Source: Rickettsiales bacterium UBA4270
GTDB taxonomy: Bacteria > Pseudomonadota > Alphaproteobacteria > Rickettsiales > Deianiraeaceae
Direction: 5' to 3'
NCBI GenBank assembly: GCA_002395105.1
Contig: DGWA01000008.1
Span: forward strand, 18,558-82,557
Length of the DNA: 64,000 nt
Positions 1-9,590 of this stretch are shown one piece after another (position 1 is the stretch's first letter; each line of letters begins with the position of its first letter). The notes below the pieces were generated by a model, which worked only from the letters and a program-made list of their open reading frames with translations, was not told the DNA's origin and made no database searches. Made by a program: the position numbers and the translations under genes.

Positions 1-1439
1 ATTGGTGTTTTTTGTTTTTGTTTTGTGATTAAAAAATATAAACATACACTTATAATACTGTAAATTATGCCAATGAGCAGACAAATATATGAAATAGTAT
101 ATTTATGTAAAGACATTAAACTAAAAGATAATACAGGTAATAATAAAAACGATAAACCTGAAAATCCAATAATTACATGAAAAAAAATCATTTTTTTGAT
201 ATCAAAAGTTTTATATTCTCCAATATGAGTAAAATAGGTTAGTAAATAACCTTTAATCCAACGAGTTCTTTGTTTTATAAATGATTTAATATTTGAAGTA
301 CACAATTCTTCGGTGTCACAATATAAATGTTTTATTTTAATTTTATTTTTGTCATATATAACAGATAGTTCAAGGTCTTCTGTTACGTTATAACTATCCC
401 AATATAATTTTTCAAAATCAGATGTATATCTTATATAATTGCTGGTTCCGCCAAGAGGTAGAGTTATATTTATATCACTTAATGTTTTTAAGATAAATTT
501 AAACCATATTGAATATTCAATATTAAAACATTTTGTTAATATATTCTCATTACTGTTATAAAACTGTAAACATGATTGTAATATTTGAATGGTTTTGTCT
601 CTATTTAATTTTTCTGTTGCATACAAAAGTTGTTTTTTATCTGGAATATCTTCGCAGTCAAAAATAACAATTATATCACCAAACGTAAATAAAGCAGCTA
701 CAATACATGCCTTTGGTTTTGTTCGAGGTTCGAAATATGGTATAAAAATTAAAGTGAACGAATCAGGTACATCGATATTTTTTAAAATCTCTTTTGATTG
801 ATAATCGTCTTCTTCTAAAATTAATTTTATATCTAGTAAATCTTTTGGATATTCAATTGAATTAATAGAATTTATTAATTGTAGAATTGTATTTTTATTT
901 TCATGGAATATTGGTATTAAAATTGTATATACTTGTAGTTTTGCTTTGTCTGAGTTGATATCTATTGATGGTGGTTCTTGGATTATATTTTTAAGGTTTT
1001 TACACGAGTAAAGAAGTAATGTATTTTTTATTGTCATACAGATGATGTAATATGTAATTACTAATAATTTAATACAAAGTGAGTTTATGAAACAAAGCGT
1101 AGAGATGAAAAATACTAAAATGATGCAAGTTCTTTTAAATTTTTTAACATTAAAATATTTTACACTTCTATGATTTTTTCTTGTATTTAAGCAGAAAGTT
1201 TTTATATAATCTTTATACAATTTAATTATTAAATTTGTAAAATCAGATTTTGATAAAACTATTATATTATCAGATAATGATTGTTCTTGGATACGATCTT
1301 TGTATGTAAAAATTGTTTTTTCACGATTATAAAAACATTCAAGTTGTTGTGTAGCAATTTTTCTAAAAGAATTATAATCGACATTTTTGTTATAATCAAT
1401 TAAATTGATATCTATTTCATCTAATGTTTTTGTTTGCAT
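1..1439 (-). CDS. Processive-type family 2 glycosyltransferase, partial (runs off left edge)
   Basis: The frame is open from an ATG at 1439 to the window edge, giving about 479 residues without a stop. It has an N-terminal soluble part, hydrophobic segments near residues 100-140, a GT-A domain with an acidic DCED cluster at 261-264, TED at 353-355 and QRTRW at 390-394, then further membrane segments towards the missing C-terminus. The ED and QxxRW motifs are typical of membrane GT2 enzymes such as cellulose or hyaluronan synthase relatives, which move a nucleotide sugar onto a growing polymer or lipid at the inner membrane. The substrate cannot be told. Its start overlaps the end of lspA by 19 bp, so it is probably the last gene seen of the minus-strand run. 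Confidence 0.85.
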   Translation of the reverse strand, partial: MQTKTLDEIDINLIDYNKNVDYNSFRKIATQQLECFYNREKTIFTYKDRIQEQSLSDNIIVLSKSDFTNLIIKLYKDYIKTFCLNTRKNHRSVKYFNVKKFKRTCIILVFFISTLCFINSLCIKLLVITYYIICMTIKNTLLLYSCKNLKNIIQEPPSIDINSDKAKLQVYTILIPIFHENKNTILQLINSINSIEYPKDLLDIKLILEEDDYQSKEILKNIDVPDSFTLIFIPYFEPRTKPKACIVAALFTFGDIIVIFDCEDIPDKKQLLYATEKLNRDKTIQILQSCLQFYNSNENILTKCFNIEYSIWFKFILKTLSDINITLPLGGTSNYIRYTSDFEKLYWDSYNVTEDLELSVIYDKNKIKIKHLYCDTEELCTSNIKSFIKQRTRWIKGYLLTYFTHIGEYKTFDIKKMIFFHVIIGFSGLSFLLLPVLSFSLMSLHKYTISYICLLIGIIYSIISVCLYFLITKQKQKTP

Positions 1440-1963
1440 GGTAATTTTTTAAGGAATATTTCACAATATGCAAACATTGCTGCTCCAATACATATACACA
1501 TATCTGCAATATTAAAACATGGCCAATGATATTCTTTTATATGAAAATCAATAAAATCACGCACATAACCATAGTAAAATCTATCAAAAAGATTACCAAT
1601 TGCTCCACTTAGTATTAAACAAATTGAAAATACGAAAAAATATGAGTATTTATAAGTATGTTTAGCTCGCAAACAATTTAATAGATAAAATATAACAAAA
1701 ATGTTTAAAATAATTATAAAATATATTGCTACATTTGGATGTCCGCTTAATAAACCAAAACTCATACCGTAATTTTTAACTTTTAAAAAATTTAAGACTG
1801 GTATTATATAATATGCGGCAAGTTTTGCTTTAAAAGCAAAATATTTAGATATTAAATCCAATATTACAAAAAATATTATATTTGATAATATAAATATGAT
1901 TTCATATTTTGTGATTAAAAATAATGATTTTATTTTTTTTATTTTAGTCATAATTTTAGTCAT
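1421..1963 (-). CDS. lspA: Lipoprotein signal peptidase (signal peptidase II)
   Basis: This 180-residue inner-membrane aspartic protease removes signal peptides from lipidated prolipoproteins. It shows four hydrophobic segments and the family motifs: NYGMSFG, GNLFDR with the first catalytic Asp, and FNIADM with the second. The N-terminus repeats MTKI twice, and the second Met (residue 5) could also start translation. It lies 12 bp after prs and overlaps the glycosyltransferase start. Its presence implies that lipoproteins are matured here; the BamE-like lipoprotein at 30.2 kb is a possible substrate. Confidence 0.93.
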   Translation of the reverse strand: MTKIMTKIKKIKSLFLITKYEIIFILSNIIFFVILDLISKYFAFKAKLAAYYIIPVLNFLKVKNYGMSFGLLSGHPNVAIYFIIILNIFVIFYLLNCLRAKHTYKYSYFFVFSICLILSGAIGNLFDRFYYGYVRDFIDFHIKEYHWPCFNIADMCICIGAAMFAYCEIFLKKLPCKQKH

Positions 1964-1975
1964 AAAAATATATAG

Positions 1976-2932
1976 TTAGTTATAAACTTTTAATTTTAAA
2001 ACATTAAACTTTCTTGGTAAATTATTATTTTGAATACTATTTGTAATTAAAATTTCTTTAATTTTTAAACTATTTATCAAATTAACACTATTTGATGAGA
2101 AAATACCATGAGTTGCGCAAACGATTATATTTTTAGCTCCAAGTTTTAATAGTTGTTTTACTAAACAGATTATTGTTTTTCCAGTGTCTATTATGTCATC
2201 TAAAATTATTATGTTTTTATCTTTTACATTTCCAATGATAGATATTTCTACTTTATTTTCATTTATATGTTTTTTTTTACAACATATTATGTCTATATTT
2301 TTATTTTTTACTATATCGCTAAATCGTTTTGATGCACCGATATCTGGAAATACAATTACCGTATTGTCTAAGTTATAGTTTTTTTTTATGTAATTAATAA
2401 ATAGTGGAATGGCACTTTTTACTATTAAAGTTTTTTGTTTATTATAATAAGTAATTTCTCCTTCTTTTTCTTTTACTGAAATTTTATTTAGTTTGCAATG
2501 GAACAGTTGTTCAATAAAACACTTACTGTGCAAATCATATGTGTATATATTTGATATACCGCATTGATTTATTACGTCTGCAAACATTTTACATCCAAGT
2601 GAAAGTTTCTTGTCATCAGTACTATCATGTCTTGTATATGGTAAAAATGGAGCTATATAGTTGATTTTTTTAACTTTATTTTGTTGCAAAACATTACAAC
2701 AAAGCAATAATTTTAGTATTTCATTGTTAATGTTTCCGCGACTAAAACTTTGATATATCGATATATCATCATTTTCTATTTTATTATCTTTTACAAAAAA
2801 TGCATTTTCACCGCATTTTAAATGTAGAAAATCATAATTTATTTTTTTACTTTTTTTAAAAATTTCACCATAATAATCGAGTAAAATATGTTTTTTCACT
2901 TTTCTAATAAATCTAATATTGAATGAAAACAT
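1976..2932 (-). CDS. prs: Ribose-phosphate pyrophosphokinase, divergent
   Basis: A 318-residue PRPP synthetase, which transfers pyrophosphate from ATP to ribose 5-phosphate for nucleotide, His and Trp synthesis. It keeps the PYTRHD segment (canonical PYxRQD), the YDLHS metal-site region and the PRPP-binding loop LDDIIDTGKT (canonical VDDxxDTGGT). The N-terminal third is weakly conserved and the catalytic loop region reads CCKKKH instead of KRR-like. It is therefore a divergent but apparently complete family member. It lies between the prepilin gene and lspA on one strand, with 12-23 bp gaps, so is probably cotranscribed. Confidence 0.82.
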   Translation of the reverse strand: MFSFNIRFIRKVKKHILLDYYGEIFKKSKKINYDFLHLKCGENAFFVKDNKIENDDISIYQSFSRGNINNEILKLLLCCNVLQQNKVKKINYIAPFLPYTRHDSTDDKKLSLGCKMFADVINQCGISNIYTYDLHSKCFIEQLFHCKLNKISVKEKEGEITYYNKQKTLIVKSAIPLFINYIKKNYNLDNTVIVFPDIGASKRFSDIVKNKNIDIICCKKKHINENKVEISIIGNVKDKNIIILDDIIDTGKTIICLVKQLLKLGAKNIIVCATHGIFSSNSVNLINSLKIKEILITNSIQNNNLPRKFNVLKLKVYN

Positions 2933-2955
2933 TATATGTCAATAATTTTTAAATG

Positions 2956-4626
2956 TTATTTTTTAAAAAAATTATTTTTATGATTAATTAGTTCAGTTAA
3001 TGTTTTATATACGCAAATATCATCGAAATCTGAGTTTTTCTCACCTTGATAGAATGTTATTTCTTTATTTTTTGATGATAAAAATTCATTTCTACCTATT
3101 ATATTAAGATATGAATTTGAACCTATATTTATACAATTTTGAGCTTCATATTTTGTACTATTTGTTGCATTTGATGACGTTAGTTTCATTATTATATTTG
3201 GTTTTGATGTGTTATCATGTGGTTTACTAATTGAGCATGTTGATTTACCATTCTTACCATGAGATAAAATCACGTATGCAAAATCATTATTGTTTTTTAC
3301 ATAAAGGTCTGTTTGTGTATTTTTTACATTTATACCATACGGAGGAATATAATATTCTATATATTCTCTTTGCTTTTCTAATCCTTTTATGAACTCACCT
3401 TCGCCAATATTTGAGTAGAATGAATTATTTACTATATCATATAATCCAACTTGATTATCATCTTTTCTCACACATGGAACATAGTCTCTAACAAGAATAC
3501 CATTTTGATATATTTTTAGATAATGAAGTCTTACACTGGAATTGCATGAATTATCTTCATTTGAGAACAAATATATTTGATCGTTTGGAAGATCACCAGT
3601 ATATTTAGCCTCATCATTGTAGTTTCCTTTTATGGCTAATGTATCATTTAAATATGTTATTTCATATTCATTATTTCGTTGCGCTAATAATGTTTTATGT
3701 TTTGCTAAATATTTAGTTTCTCCAGCATTAAAATATGCAAATATATTATTATCTATATTTGAATACTCAAAAGAAAATCCATCTTTTTTTGTACTAAAAA
3801 AGCAATTTTTTTCGCTATTATCAAGAAGTTTTATAGGCGTTATATTGAATAATATTTTTAATTCTCCATCTCTTGGATTTATACCAGTATTTATAAATTG
3901 TTTCCCAGATGTTTCGATATAAGTTAGACGATTATAATTTTCTGGTATTTTATATTGTATCAATTTAATATTGTATGCTATATTATCCGTTTTTTCACAA
4001 AGCATTTCCGGATTTTGCGCTGATTTTGAAGGACAAAAATATTTATCATATGTTCCATTTTTTTGTGTTTTTTCAAAATATCCAATTTTTATAATTTCTT
4101 TTTCAGAATCGTTATGGTGATTGAATATACTATTCTTGTTTTTGGTAGTCATTATTTCTGGAACATAATATTCTATATAGTTTCCATATACATCTAAAAC
4201 ATCTTCTTCGTTTAATTTTAGTTCCTTAAAAGGGATTATACCGTAAAAAATTTTTGTATCTATGCCTATCTCATAAAGTTCCTCTTTCTTTTTATTTGTA
4301 TTTTTATCAAATGTAAAATTGCTTGCGTAATAATATGTTTTTTTCGTCCAATTGTTGATGTTTTCCGTAATTTCTTTTCCGAAGTTTGTATCATTCCTTG
4401 TTATGTCGTATTTTGCTGGTTTTGGAAGACGTTGATATATTTTAAAATAATTATACAATGCTTCTTGTATTAATAGTATTTTTTGATTATTTTGCTTATA
4501 TTTAAGGTTTTCAATAATTGAACGATAATTAGTTATAGATATTGATAATAATATTCCTATAACGGTTAATACGATCGATAATTCAATTAATGTGAAAGAC
4601 TTTTTTATATTTTTTAAAAAAAACAT
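2956..4626 (-). CDS. Prepilin-like protein fused to a LamG/concanavalin-like lectin region
   Basis: The chosen ATG at 4626 gives a short basic leader ending KKS before FTLIELSIV and a 20-residue hydrophobic helix, the class of type IV prepilins and type II pseudopilins. A longer frame begins at a TTG at 4662. Cleavage would follow Ser, where Gly is usual. After a pilin-like part of about 220 residues there is a module starting with YIETSGKQFINTGI and ending with VRDYVPC, GLYDIVNNSFYSN and GEGEF. It resembles the lectin-like (LamG) modules common in secreted proteins of gut bacteria. A C-terminal part of about 140 residues is unassigned. No pilin assembly ATPase is in the window. Likely a surface adhesin or minor pilin; binding partner unknown. 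Confidence 0.75.
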   Translation of the reverse strand: MFFLKNIKKSFTLIELSIVLTVIGILLSISITNYRSIIENLKYKQNNQKILLIQEALYNYFKIYQRLPKPAKYDITRNDTNFGKEITENINNWTKKTYYYASNFTFDKNTNKKKEELYEIGIDTKIFYGIIPFKELKLNEEDVLDVYGNYIEYYVPEIMTTKNKNSIFNHHNDSEKEIIKIGYFEKTQKNGTYDKYFCPSKSAQNPEMLCEKTDNIAYNIKLIQYKIPENYNRLTYIETSGKQFINTGINPRDGELKILFNITPIKLLDNSEKNCFFSTKKDGFSFEYSNIDNNIFAYFNAGETKYLAKHKTLLAQRNNEYEITYLNDTLAIKGNYNDEAKYTGDLPNDQIYLFSNEDNSCNSSVRLHYLKIYQNGILVRDYVPCVRKDDNQVGLYDIVNNSFYSNIGEGEFIKGLEKQREYIEYYIPPYGINVKNTQTDLYVKNNNDFAYVILSHGKNGKSTCSISKPHDNTSKPNIIMKLTSSNATNSTKYEAQNCINIGSNSYLNIIGRNEFLSSKNKEITFYQGEKNSDFDDICVYKTLTELINHKNNFFKK

Positions 4627-4658
4627 GTCCACAATGAATAAAACATTTATAATTATAG

Positions 4659-5141
4659 TCAATTTACCCTTTTTTTCTTAAAAAAATCTACTATCATTTT
4701 TTTACAATCTTTTTCCATTATTGGATAGAATATTTCAGGTTTATGGTTATAGTTATTTTTATTATCATTAAAACACTCTTTATTGCTAACTATATATCCT
4801 GTTTTTTCACTTAAACAACCTATATATATTTTTTTAATCTTCGACAATATTATTGCGCCAGTGCACATCAAACAAGGCTCGAGCGTTACATACATACTGC
4901 AGTTAGTTAATCTATCTTTTTTAATTTTTTTTAATGCTTTATTTATACAAATAATTTCAGCATGTTGTATTGGATTATTTGTTTTTTTTGTTTTGTTGCA
5001 ACTTTTTGCCAAAATTTCACCTGTTTTGTTACAAACTATTACGCAACTAACCGGAACTTCGTCATTTATTGTTTTTTTGTTACGTTTTGCCATATTTAAA
5101 GCGATTTTCATGTAATTATTAAATGTTTTATTATTTTTCAT
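4659..5141 (-). CDS. tadA: tRNA-specific adenosine deaminase
   Basis: A 160-residue zinc deaminase that converts A34 to inosine in tRNA-Arg(ACG), needed to read CGN codons. The zinc site is visible as HAEI (His ligand and the proton-shuttling Glu) and PCLMCTGAI (two Cys ligands). It follows the LptC-like gene by 9 bp on the same strand, and its stop overlaps a possible TTG start of the prepilin frame. Length is normal for the family. A more general cytosine deaminase is possible, but TadA is the usual essential member. Confidence 0.88.
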   Translation of the reverse strand: MKNNKTFNNYMKIALNMAKRNKKTINDEVPVSCVIVCNKTGEILAKSCNKTKKTNNPIQHAEIICINKALKKIKKDRLTNCSMYVTLEPCLMCTGAIILSKIKKIYIGCLSEKTGYIVSNKECFNDNKNNYNHKPEIFYPIMEKDCKKMIVDFFKKKRVN

Positions 5142-5150
5142 AATATTAAA

Positions 5151-6329
5151 TTAAAATATATTTGTCCTTGTTCTTTTCGTTCTATCGATATTGTAATTTT
5201 CACTGTTTTTTATAATTAATTGTTTTGCGTTGTTTTTTTTGTTATTTTCAATAACGTCTAAAATGAATTGCTTATCTACTTCGTCTACTTCTTGTGCTAT
5301 TTTTTTAAGTATTTTATAAACATTTTTTTGTTCATCTTTCTGATAAAATATCGTGTTCTCATTGAATGAAATTGTTGTTTTGTTGTTTGTGTCGTAAATA
5401 TAAAATTCACCATCTGAACTATTATTTTTCGAATATAAATATACATTTTTATATAAAATTAACATATTTTTTTCGATATCAAAATAACCAAATTCGGATG
5501 TAGCTGAATTTTTACCATTAGTTGCGTTTATGTTGTCAGAGATAAATATATCGGTTGGTTGTTGTTCGTCATTGAAATAAACTTTTGCAAATTGAGATTT
5601 AATTATTGTATCTCCGTCGTTAAATACAACATTTTTGTTGAAAGTTGAATATTTTTCATCAAAAAATACTTCCATTTTATTTGACTTTATGTCATATACT
5701 TTTTCTTTTTTTTTATCTGCATCATTTTTTATATATTTTAAATGTGGTTTTTTCGATATTTTAAGATAATTTTTATCATGCAAAAATAAAAAATTATTCC
5801 CAGACAAAAATATGTTATCATCATTTATAGAGAATTTTTTTTCACTACTAATTTTTTTAGAAAATATTCCATTTAATTCTAATGTTGATATGTAATTATT
5901 TTTACCTTTATCTTTGTTTGTTAAAAACATAGGTTCTGGTACTGAAAAACTATTTTTAGTATTATCGATTAAAATTGTATTTGTTTTTCCTCGGTAAATT
6001 TTTTTCCTCAAATGTGGCGTTGTGATAAAACAATCATTTAATATGTTAAAAGCATTATCTTTTGTGTCTCCATCTTTTCCATCAATTATTAACCGTTCTT
6101 TATCTTTTAGAAAATAAGATATTTTTATCAACTTGTATATTATTGAAGAATTTTGTCTTTTTAATGACAAAGTTTTTTTAAAGTTTTTGTATATATAAAT
6201 TTTTCGCGTTGTAAAACCTGTAAATATTAATGAAGATGATAGAAAAATGAACATAATTGTATTGACAATTATACATTTTTTCAGGAAATGATTCCTTTTC
6301 GTTATTTCAATAATATCTAAGTCTGACAT
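5151..6329 (-). CDS. lptC: LptC-like LPS export protein with OstA-fold regions
   Basis: A 392-residue protein with one N-terminal membrane segment (about residues 19-40) followed by a long periplasmic part. Its C-terminal half has the beta-rich pattern of LptC/LptA (OstA) domains, with short strands such as KVYDIKSNKMEVFF, FNKNVVFNDGDT and AKVYFN and regular alternation. LptC anchors the LPS bridge to the inner membrane. The length exceeds a simple LptC (about 190-220 residues), so it may combine LptC- and LptA-like parts. It heads the minus-strand run towards tadA and lspA. lpxD at 39.8 kb confirms lipid A synthesis. The assignment rests on fold pattern rather than sharp motifs. Confidence 0.55.
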   Translation of the reverse strand: MSDLDIIEITKRNHFLKKCIIVNTIMFIFLSSSLIFTGFTTRKIYIYKNFKKTLSLKRQNSSIIYKLIKISYFLKDKERLIIDGKDGDTKDNAFNILNDCFITTPHLRKKIYRGKTNTILIDNTKNSFSVPEPMFLTNKDKGKNNYISTLELNGIFSKKISSEKKFSINDDNIFLSGNNFLFLHDKNYLKISKKPHLKYIKNDADKKKEKVYDIKSNKMEVFFDEKYSTFNKNVVFNDGDTIIKSQFAKVYFNDEQQPTDIFISDNINATNGKNSATSEFGYFDIEKNMLILYKNVYLYSKNNSSDGEFYIYDTNNKTTISFNENTIFYQKDEQKNVYKILKKIAQEVDEVDKQFILDVIENNKKNNAKQLIIKNSENYNIDRTKRTRTNIF

Positions 6330-6390
6330 CTATTTAAAATAAATTTCTTCTTGCTTTTTCAAAAGACTACTAAATAGTCAAGTAAAATTT

Positions 6391-7581
6391 GTGATTTTTA
6401 ATAAAAATAAATATATTAGGTTTATAGATATTTATCTAAGCATAAAGCGGAAATGTTTTTCAAAAAAAATAAGAAGTAGCATTAATAATAATTATACAAT
6501 GTTTATGATCGTAAAAAATATTACATGTAATAATGAAAGCAGGATAATTATTGATTTTGCAAATAATTTAGCATTAAATAATATTAATATTACTATTTTA
6601 TGCAGATCAGTTGATACATATATACCATTTAATAAAAATATAAATGTAATTGAAAGTAGATTTTTTTATTGTTTTAATATTATTTACAGAATAAAAAAGT
6701 TTAGTTCAGCTGTTGTATGCGTTTTTGATGAAAATACATTATCTATAATGAAGTATATTAAATACTTTGTTAAAGTAAAAATTATTTATTTTGCAATCAG
6801 GGCACCAAAAATAAATAAGAGATTTAGGAAAAATATTAAAAATGTTGATCTTGTATACTCAATGTCGGAAGATATTAGTGTTTTTTTTATAGAAAAATTT
6901 CTAATTAGGACAAGACATATACGTCAATTTAATATTCCAGTTGATACTGATGTTTTTGATACAAAAAAAATAAGCCATGAGCGTATTAAAAAGATAGTTA
7001 AAAAAATCGGTTTAGACAAATGTGAAAAAAAAATATTATTTTACAAATGTAATAATTTAAAGTGTATTGATATAATGATACAAGCTGTTAATAAAATAAC
7101 AAAAAAACGAGATGACTTTATTTTTATCTTTGAAGTTGAAAAGTTAAAGATGACTGAAATTTTTGAAAAAGACTATTCAAATCTTAACTGCATAAAGTTT
7201 GTTGATGGAATTGTAGATGAGTCTGCAATGCTTTCAGTATCTTATGCTGTTATATGTTTGTTAATAGATAATGATTATTCTTGTGAAAACACAATACGTA
7301 AAACAGAAATTCTAGGAGTTCCTTTGATTATTTTAAGTAAAAAAGATTTTTTGCCAGATGTTATTGAAAATAAAATCGGTATGTATGTAAATTATGACAA
7401 TGTAGAAGATATATGTTTAGTGATTGAAAAAATATTGGATTTATCTGAATTAGAATACAATAAAATGTGTCAAAATGCTATTTCATATGCAAAAAAATAT
7501 TTTATATCATATGACGTATATAAAGATGTTATTTCTGATATTAAAAAATTAACAAAAAATACTGAGATTATTAATTGTTGA
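6391..7581 (+). CDS. Family 4-type (GT-B) glycosyltransferase, divergent
   Basis: About 396 residues from a GTG at 6391. An ATG at 6499, just before the first beta-strand (MFMIVKN), is an alternative start. The C-terminal half has the GT-B acceptor-donor pattern: ENTIRKTEILGVPLI (the E-x7-E-like nucleotide-sugar region), VIENKIGMYV and a terminal helix with ISYAKKYF. Such enzymes add sugars to lipids or LPS at the inner face of the membrane. Weak conservation prevents naming a substrate. It is transcribed divergently from the LptC-like gene across 61 bp and stands 39 bp before trpS. Confidence 0.68.
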   Translation: MIFNKNKYIRFIDIYLSIKRKCFSKKIRSSINNNYTMFMIVKNITCNNESRIIIDFANNLALNNINITILCRSVDTYIPFNKNINVIESRFFYCFNIIYRIKKFSSAVVCVFDENTLSIMKYIKYFVKVKIIYFAIRAPKINKRFRKNIKNVDLVYSMSEDISVFFIEKFLIRTRHIRQFNIPVDTDVFDTKKISHERIKKIVKKIGLDKCEKKILFYKCNNLKCIDIMIQAVNKITKKRDDFIFIFEVEKLKMTEIFEKDYSNLNCIKFVDGIVDESAMLSVSYAVICLLIDNDYSCENTIRKTEILGVPLIILSKKDFLPDVIENKIGMYVNYDNVEDICLVIEKILDLSELEYNKMCQNAISYAKKYFISYDVYKDVISDIKKLTKNTEIINC

Positions 7582-7620
7582 CAATAAATTTTTAAAAAAG
7601 ATTTTCTTATAAATTTTTAT

Positions 7621-8640
7621 ATGTCTGTTTTTTTGTCAGGTATTCAACCAAGTAGTTATAGTTTACATTTAGGAAATTATTTGGGCGCTATACTAAGTTG
7701 TAAAAAAATAATAAATAACCTTAAATCAAATGATAGATTTTATTTTATGATAGCTGATCTGCATGCTTTAACGAGTGTGCATAATTCAACGTCATTAGCT
7801 AATAATATACAGCAATTAATTGCCACTTATATGGCTTGCGGAATAGAATCTAATGATAAAATAATTTTTTTTCAGCAATCTACAATTCCGGCTCATTGCG
7901 AATTGTGTTGGATTTTATCAACAATAGTTCCTCTTGGGCATCTTGAAAGAATGACGCAATTTAAAGATAAAAAAAATAAAGTCACTTCTGATGAAGTAAA
8001 TTCTGGTTTATTGTATTATCCTGTATTAATGGTTGCAGATATTGTGCTTTATAAAGCAAATTATGTATTAGTCGGAGAAGATCAAACTCAGCATTTAGAA
8101 TTTACTCGTGATATAGTCCAGAAGTTTGAAAATATTTTTGGCAAAGATAATAATGACAATGTTTTTGTAATGCCAGATAAAATAATTGATCAGACAAGTA
8201 AGCGAATTATGTCTCTCGGGGATGGTACAAAAAAGATGTCAAAAAGTGTTGGTGAATTTAAAGATAAAATTTTTCTACAAGACACGGACGATCAAATTGC
8301 GAGCAAGATAAAAACAGCAAAAACAGATAGTATAATGGGTATTTATTATGACAGAGAAAATAGACCAGAGGTTAGTAATTTAATTAATATTTTTAGCGCA
8401 ATAAGTGGGCGTAGTATTCAAGACATTAGCAACGAGTATAAATCAAAGAATACTAAATCTTTTAAAGACGATTTAACACAACTTTTAATTTCAGAGATAT
8501 CTCCAATTCGCAATAAACAAGCAGAAATTTTAAAAGATAAGGATTTACTGCATAATATTTTAAAACACGGAAATGAAGTAGCAAGTGATGTTGCTAACGA
8601 AACTTTATCAAAAGTAAAAAAAATGGTTGGATTGATATAG
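7621..8640 (+). CDS. trpS: Tryptophanyl-tRNA synthetase
   Basis: A 339-residue class I aminoacyl-tRNA synthetase. The ATP-binding HIGH-type motif appears as LHLGN near residue 17, after SGIQPSS, and the second signature as KKMSKS. Further conserved TrpRS blocks are visible, including GEDQTQHLE and a YYPVLMVADI-like stretch. Length is normal. The ATG has no Shine-Dalgarno sequence. A TTGACA at 7578-7583 overlaps the end of the upstream glycosyltransferase and might serve as its own -35. It ends 11 bp before the convergent LysE-type gene. Confidence 0.96.
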   Translation: MSVFLSGIQPSSYSLHLGNYLGAILSCKKIINNLKSNDRFYFMIADLHALTSVHNSTSLANNIQQLIATYMACGIESNDKIIFFQQSTIPAHCELCWILSTIVPLGHLERMTQFKDKKNKVTSDEVNSGLLYYPVLMVADIVLYKANYVLVGEDQTQHLEFTRDIVQKFENIFGKDNNDNVFVMPDKIIDQTSKRIMSLGDGTKKMSKSVGEFKDKIFLQDTDDQIASKIKTAKTDSIMGIYYDRENRPEVSNLINIFSAISGRSIQDISNEYKSKNTKSFKDDLTQLLISEISPIRNKQAEILKDKDLLHNILKHGNEVASDVANETLSKVKKMVGLI

Positions 8641-8651
8641 GTAAATGTTAA

Positions 8652-9272
8652 TTACTTAGTCAGGCTTATAATTGAATTAACAAGAACAAAAATTGCAAAT
8701 CCTGAAATGAATGTTGCGGAAAACTTGTTTATGAATGACAATATTTTTGTATTTATTTTTGTTCCTATTTTACCAAAAATTAATACCATTAAAGTATTAA
8801 CAACACAACTTGCAAAATATCCACCTGTGCACGAAGATAGTAAGTACTGCGAACTATTAATTACTTGTGAAAAAATTATTCCATAACCAACTATTGATAT
8901 CGGTGATGACATTTTTAAAAAAAATAATGTTATCGCTAATGATAAACCATTTTTTTTATCGAGATTTCTTGCTTTAAGGCTATTTATGTCTGTTTTCCAA
9001 AATTTTATAGCCATATAAAATAATAAAATTACAGCAAAAAATGACAAAGCAACAGATATTGTTTGTGGAATTTTTTGTACTGCTTCTCTTGCGCATAATG
9101 CACCAAGTGTTATTAAGATACAATCTCCCGTAAAACATCCGCAAACTGCTATTGCAGAAGTTTTATAGCCACGTGTTATTGCTATATTAGCTATTGTTAT
9201 AAACCCAGGTCCGACAGATGCAAGTATTATAAATACAAGATAAAATGTTTGAAAAAAAACGTATAAATTCAT
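8652..9272 (-). CDS. LysE/RhtB-family amino acid exporter, copy 1
   Basis: A 206-residue polytopic membrane protein with about six hydrophobic segments. The N-terminus has the LysE signature region ASVGPGFITIANIAITRG, and a cytoplasmic connector reads KARNLDKKNGLSLAITLFF. The family exports amino acids or related small molecules. It is the last gene of a tight run pdhB - FtsB-like - this gene, 3 bp after the FtsB-like stop. A second LysE-type protein of identical length (13177-13797) sits beside pdhA, suggesting that the two are paralogues. Substrate unknown. Confidence 0.82.
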   Translation of the reverse strand: MNLYVFFQTFYLVFIILASVGPGFITIANIAITRGYKTSAIAVCGCFTGDCILITLGALCAREAVQKIPQTISVALSFFAVILLFYMAIKFWKTDINSLKARNLDKKNGLSLAITLFFLKMSSPISIVGYGIIFSQVINSSQYLLSSCTGGYFASCVVNTLMVLIFGKIGTKINTKILSFINKFSATFISGFAIFVLVNSIISLTK

Positions 9273-9275
9273 AAT

Positions 9276-9584
9276 TCATTTTTTTAAAATATCTTTAAAA
9301 TCGACAATTTGATTAACGTTAGAAAATTGCAATTTTAATCTGTTATTTGCTAATTCTCTAAGGTTTTGTATATTGTATTTTTTATTAAATGCAACTTGCT
9401 TCATTGATAAGATATTTTTCTCATATAAAACATCAGCTTTTAGCTTATTTATACCGAGCAGTAAATAATAAGTTGAATTTTTTATATAAAAAAAACAAGA
9501 TATATTAATAAAAGTTATACAAATTAATAATAATATAAACATATTTTTATTTAGGATTTTTTTTTTAAAAAAACTTCTTATCAT
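9276..9584 (-). CDS. ftsB: FtsB/DivIC-like septum formation protein
   Basis: A 102-residue protein with a basic N-terminus, one membrane segment (about residues 15-34) and a periplasmic part that looks helical and ends ELANNRLKLQF, resembling the conserved end of FtsB/FtsL (ELAR..LGM). Such bitopic proteins help assemble the divisome with FtsL and FtsQ. The family is hard to recognise by sequence, but position supports the call: in many alphaproteobacteria the septum-initiator gene is next to the pyruvate dehydrogenase E1 genes, and here it is 6 bp from pdhB. Confidence 0.55.
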   Translation of the reverse strand: MIRSFFKKKILNKNMFILLLICITFINISCFFYIKNSTYYLLLGINKLKADVLYEKNILSMKQVAFNKKYNIQNLRELANNRLKLQFSNVNQIVDFKDILKK

Positions 9585-9590
9585 AAAAAA

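Noticed and set aside
589..801. Plus-strand 70-residue frame
   Set aside because: It lies opposite conserved motifs of the GT2 glycosyltransferase, which is open throughout on the minus strand.
2184..2378. Plus-strand 64-residue frame inside prs
   Set aside because: Shadow of the PRPP synthetase gene; hydrophobic only because of AT bias.
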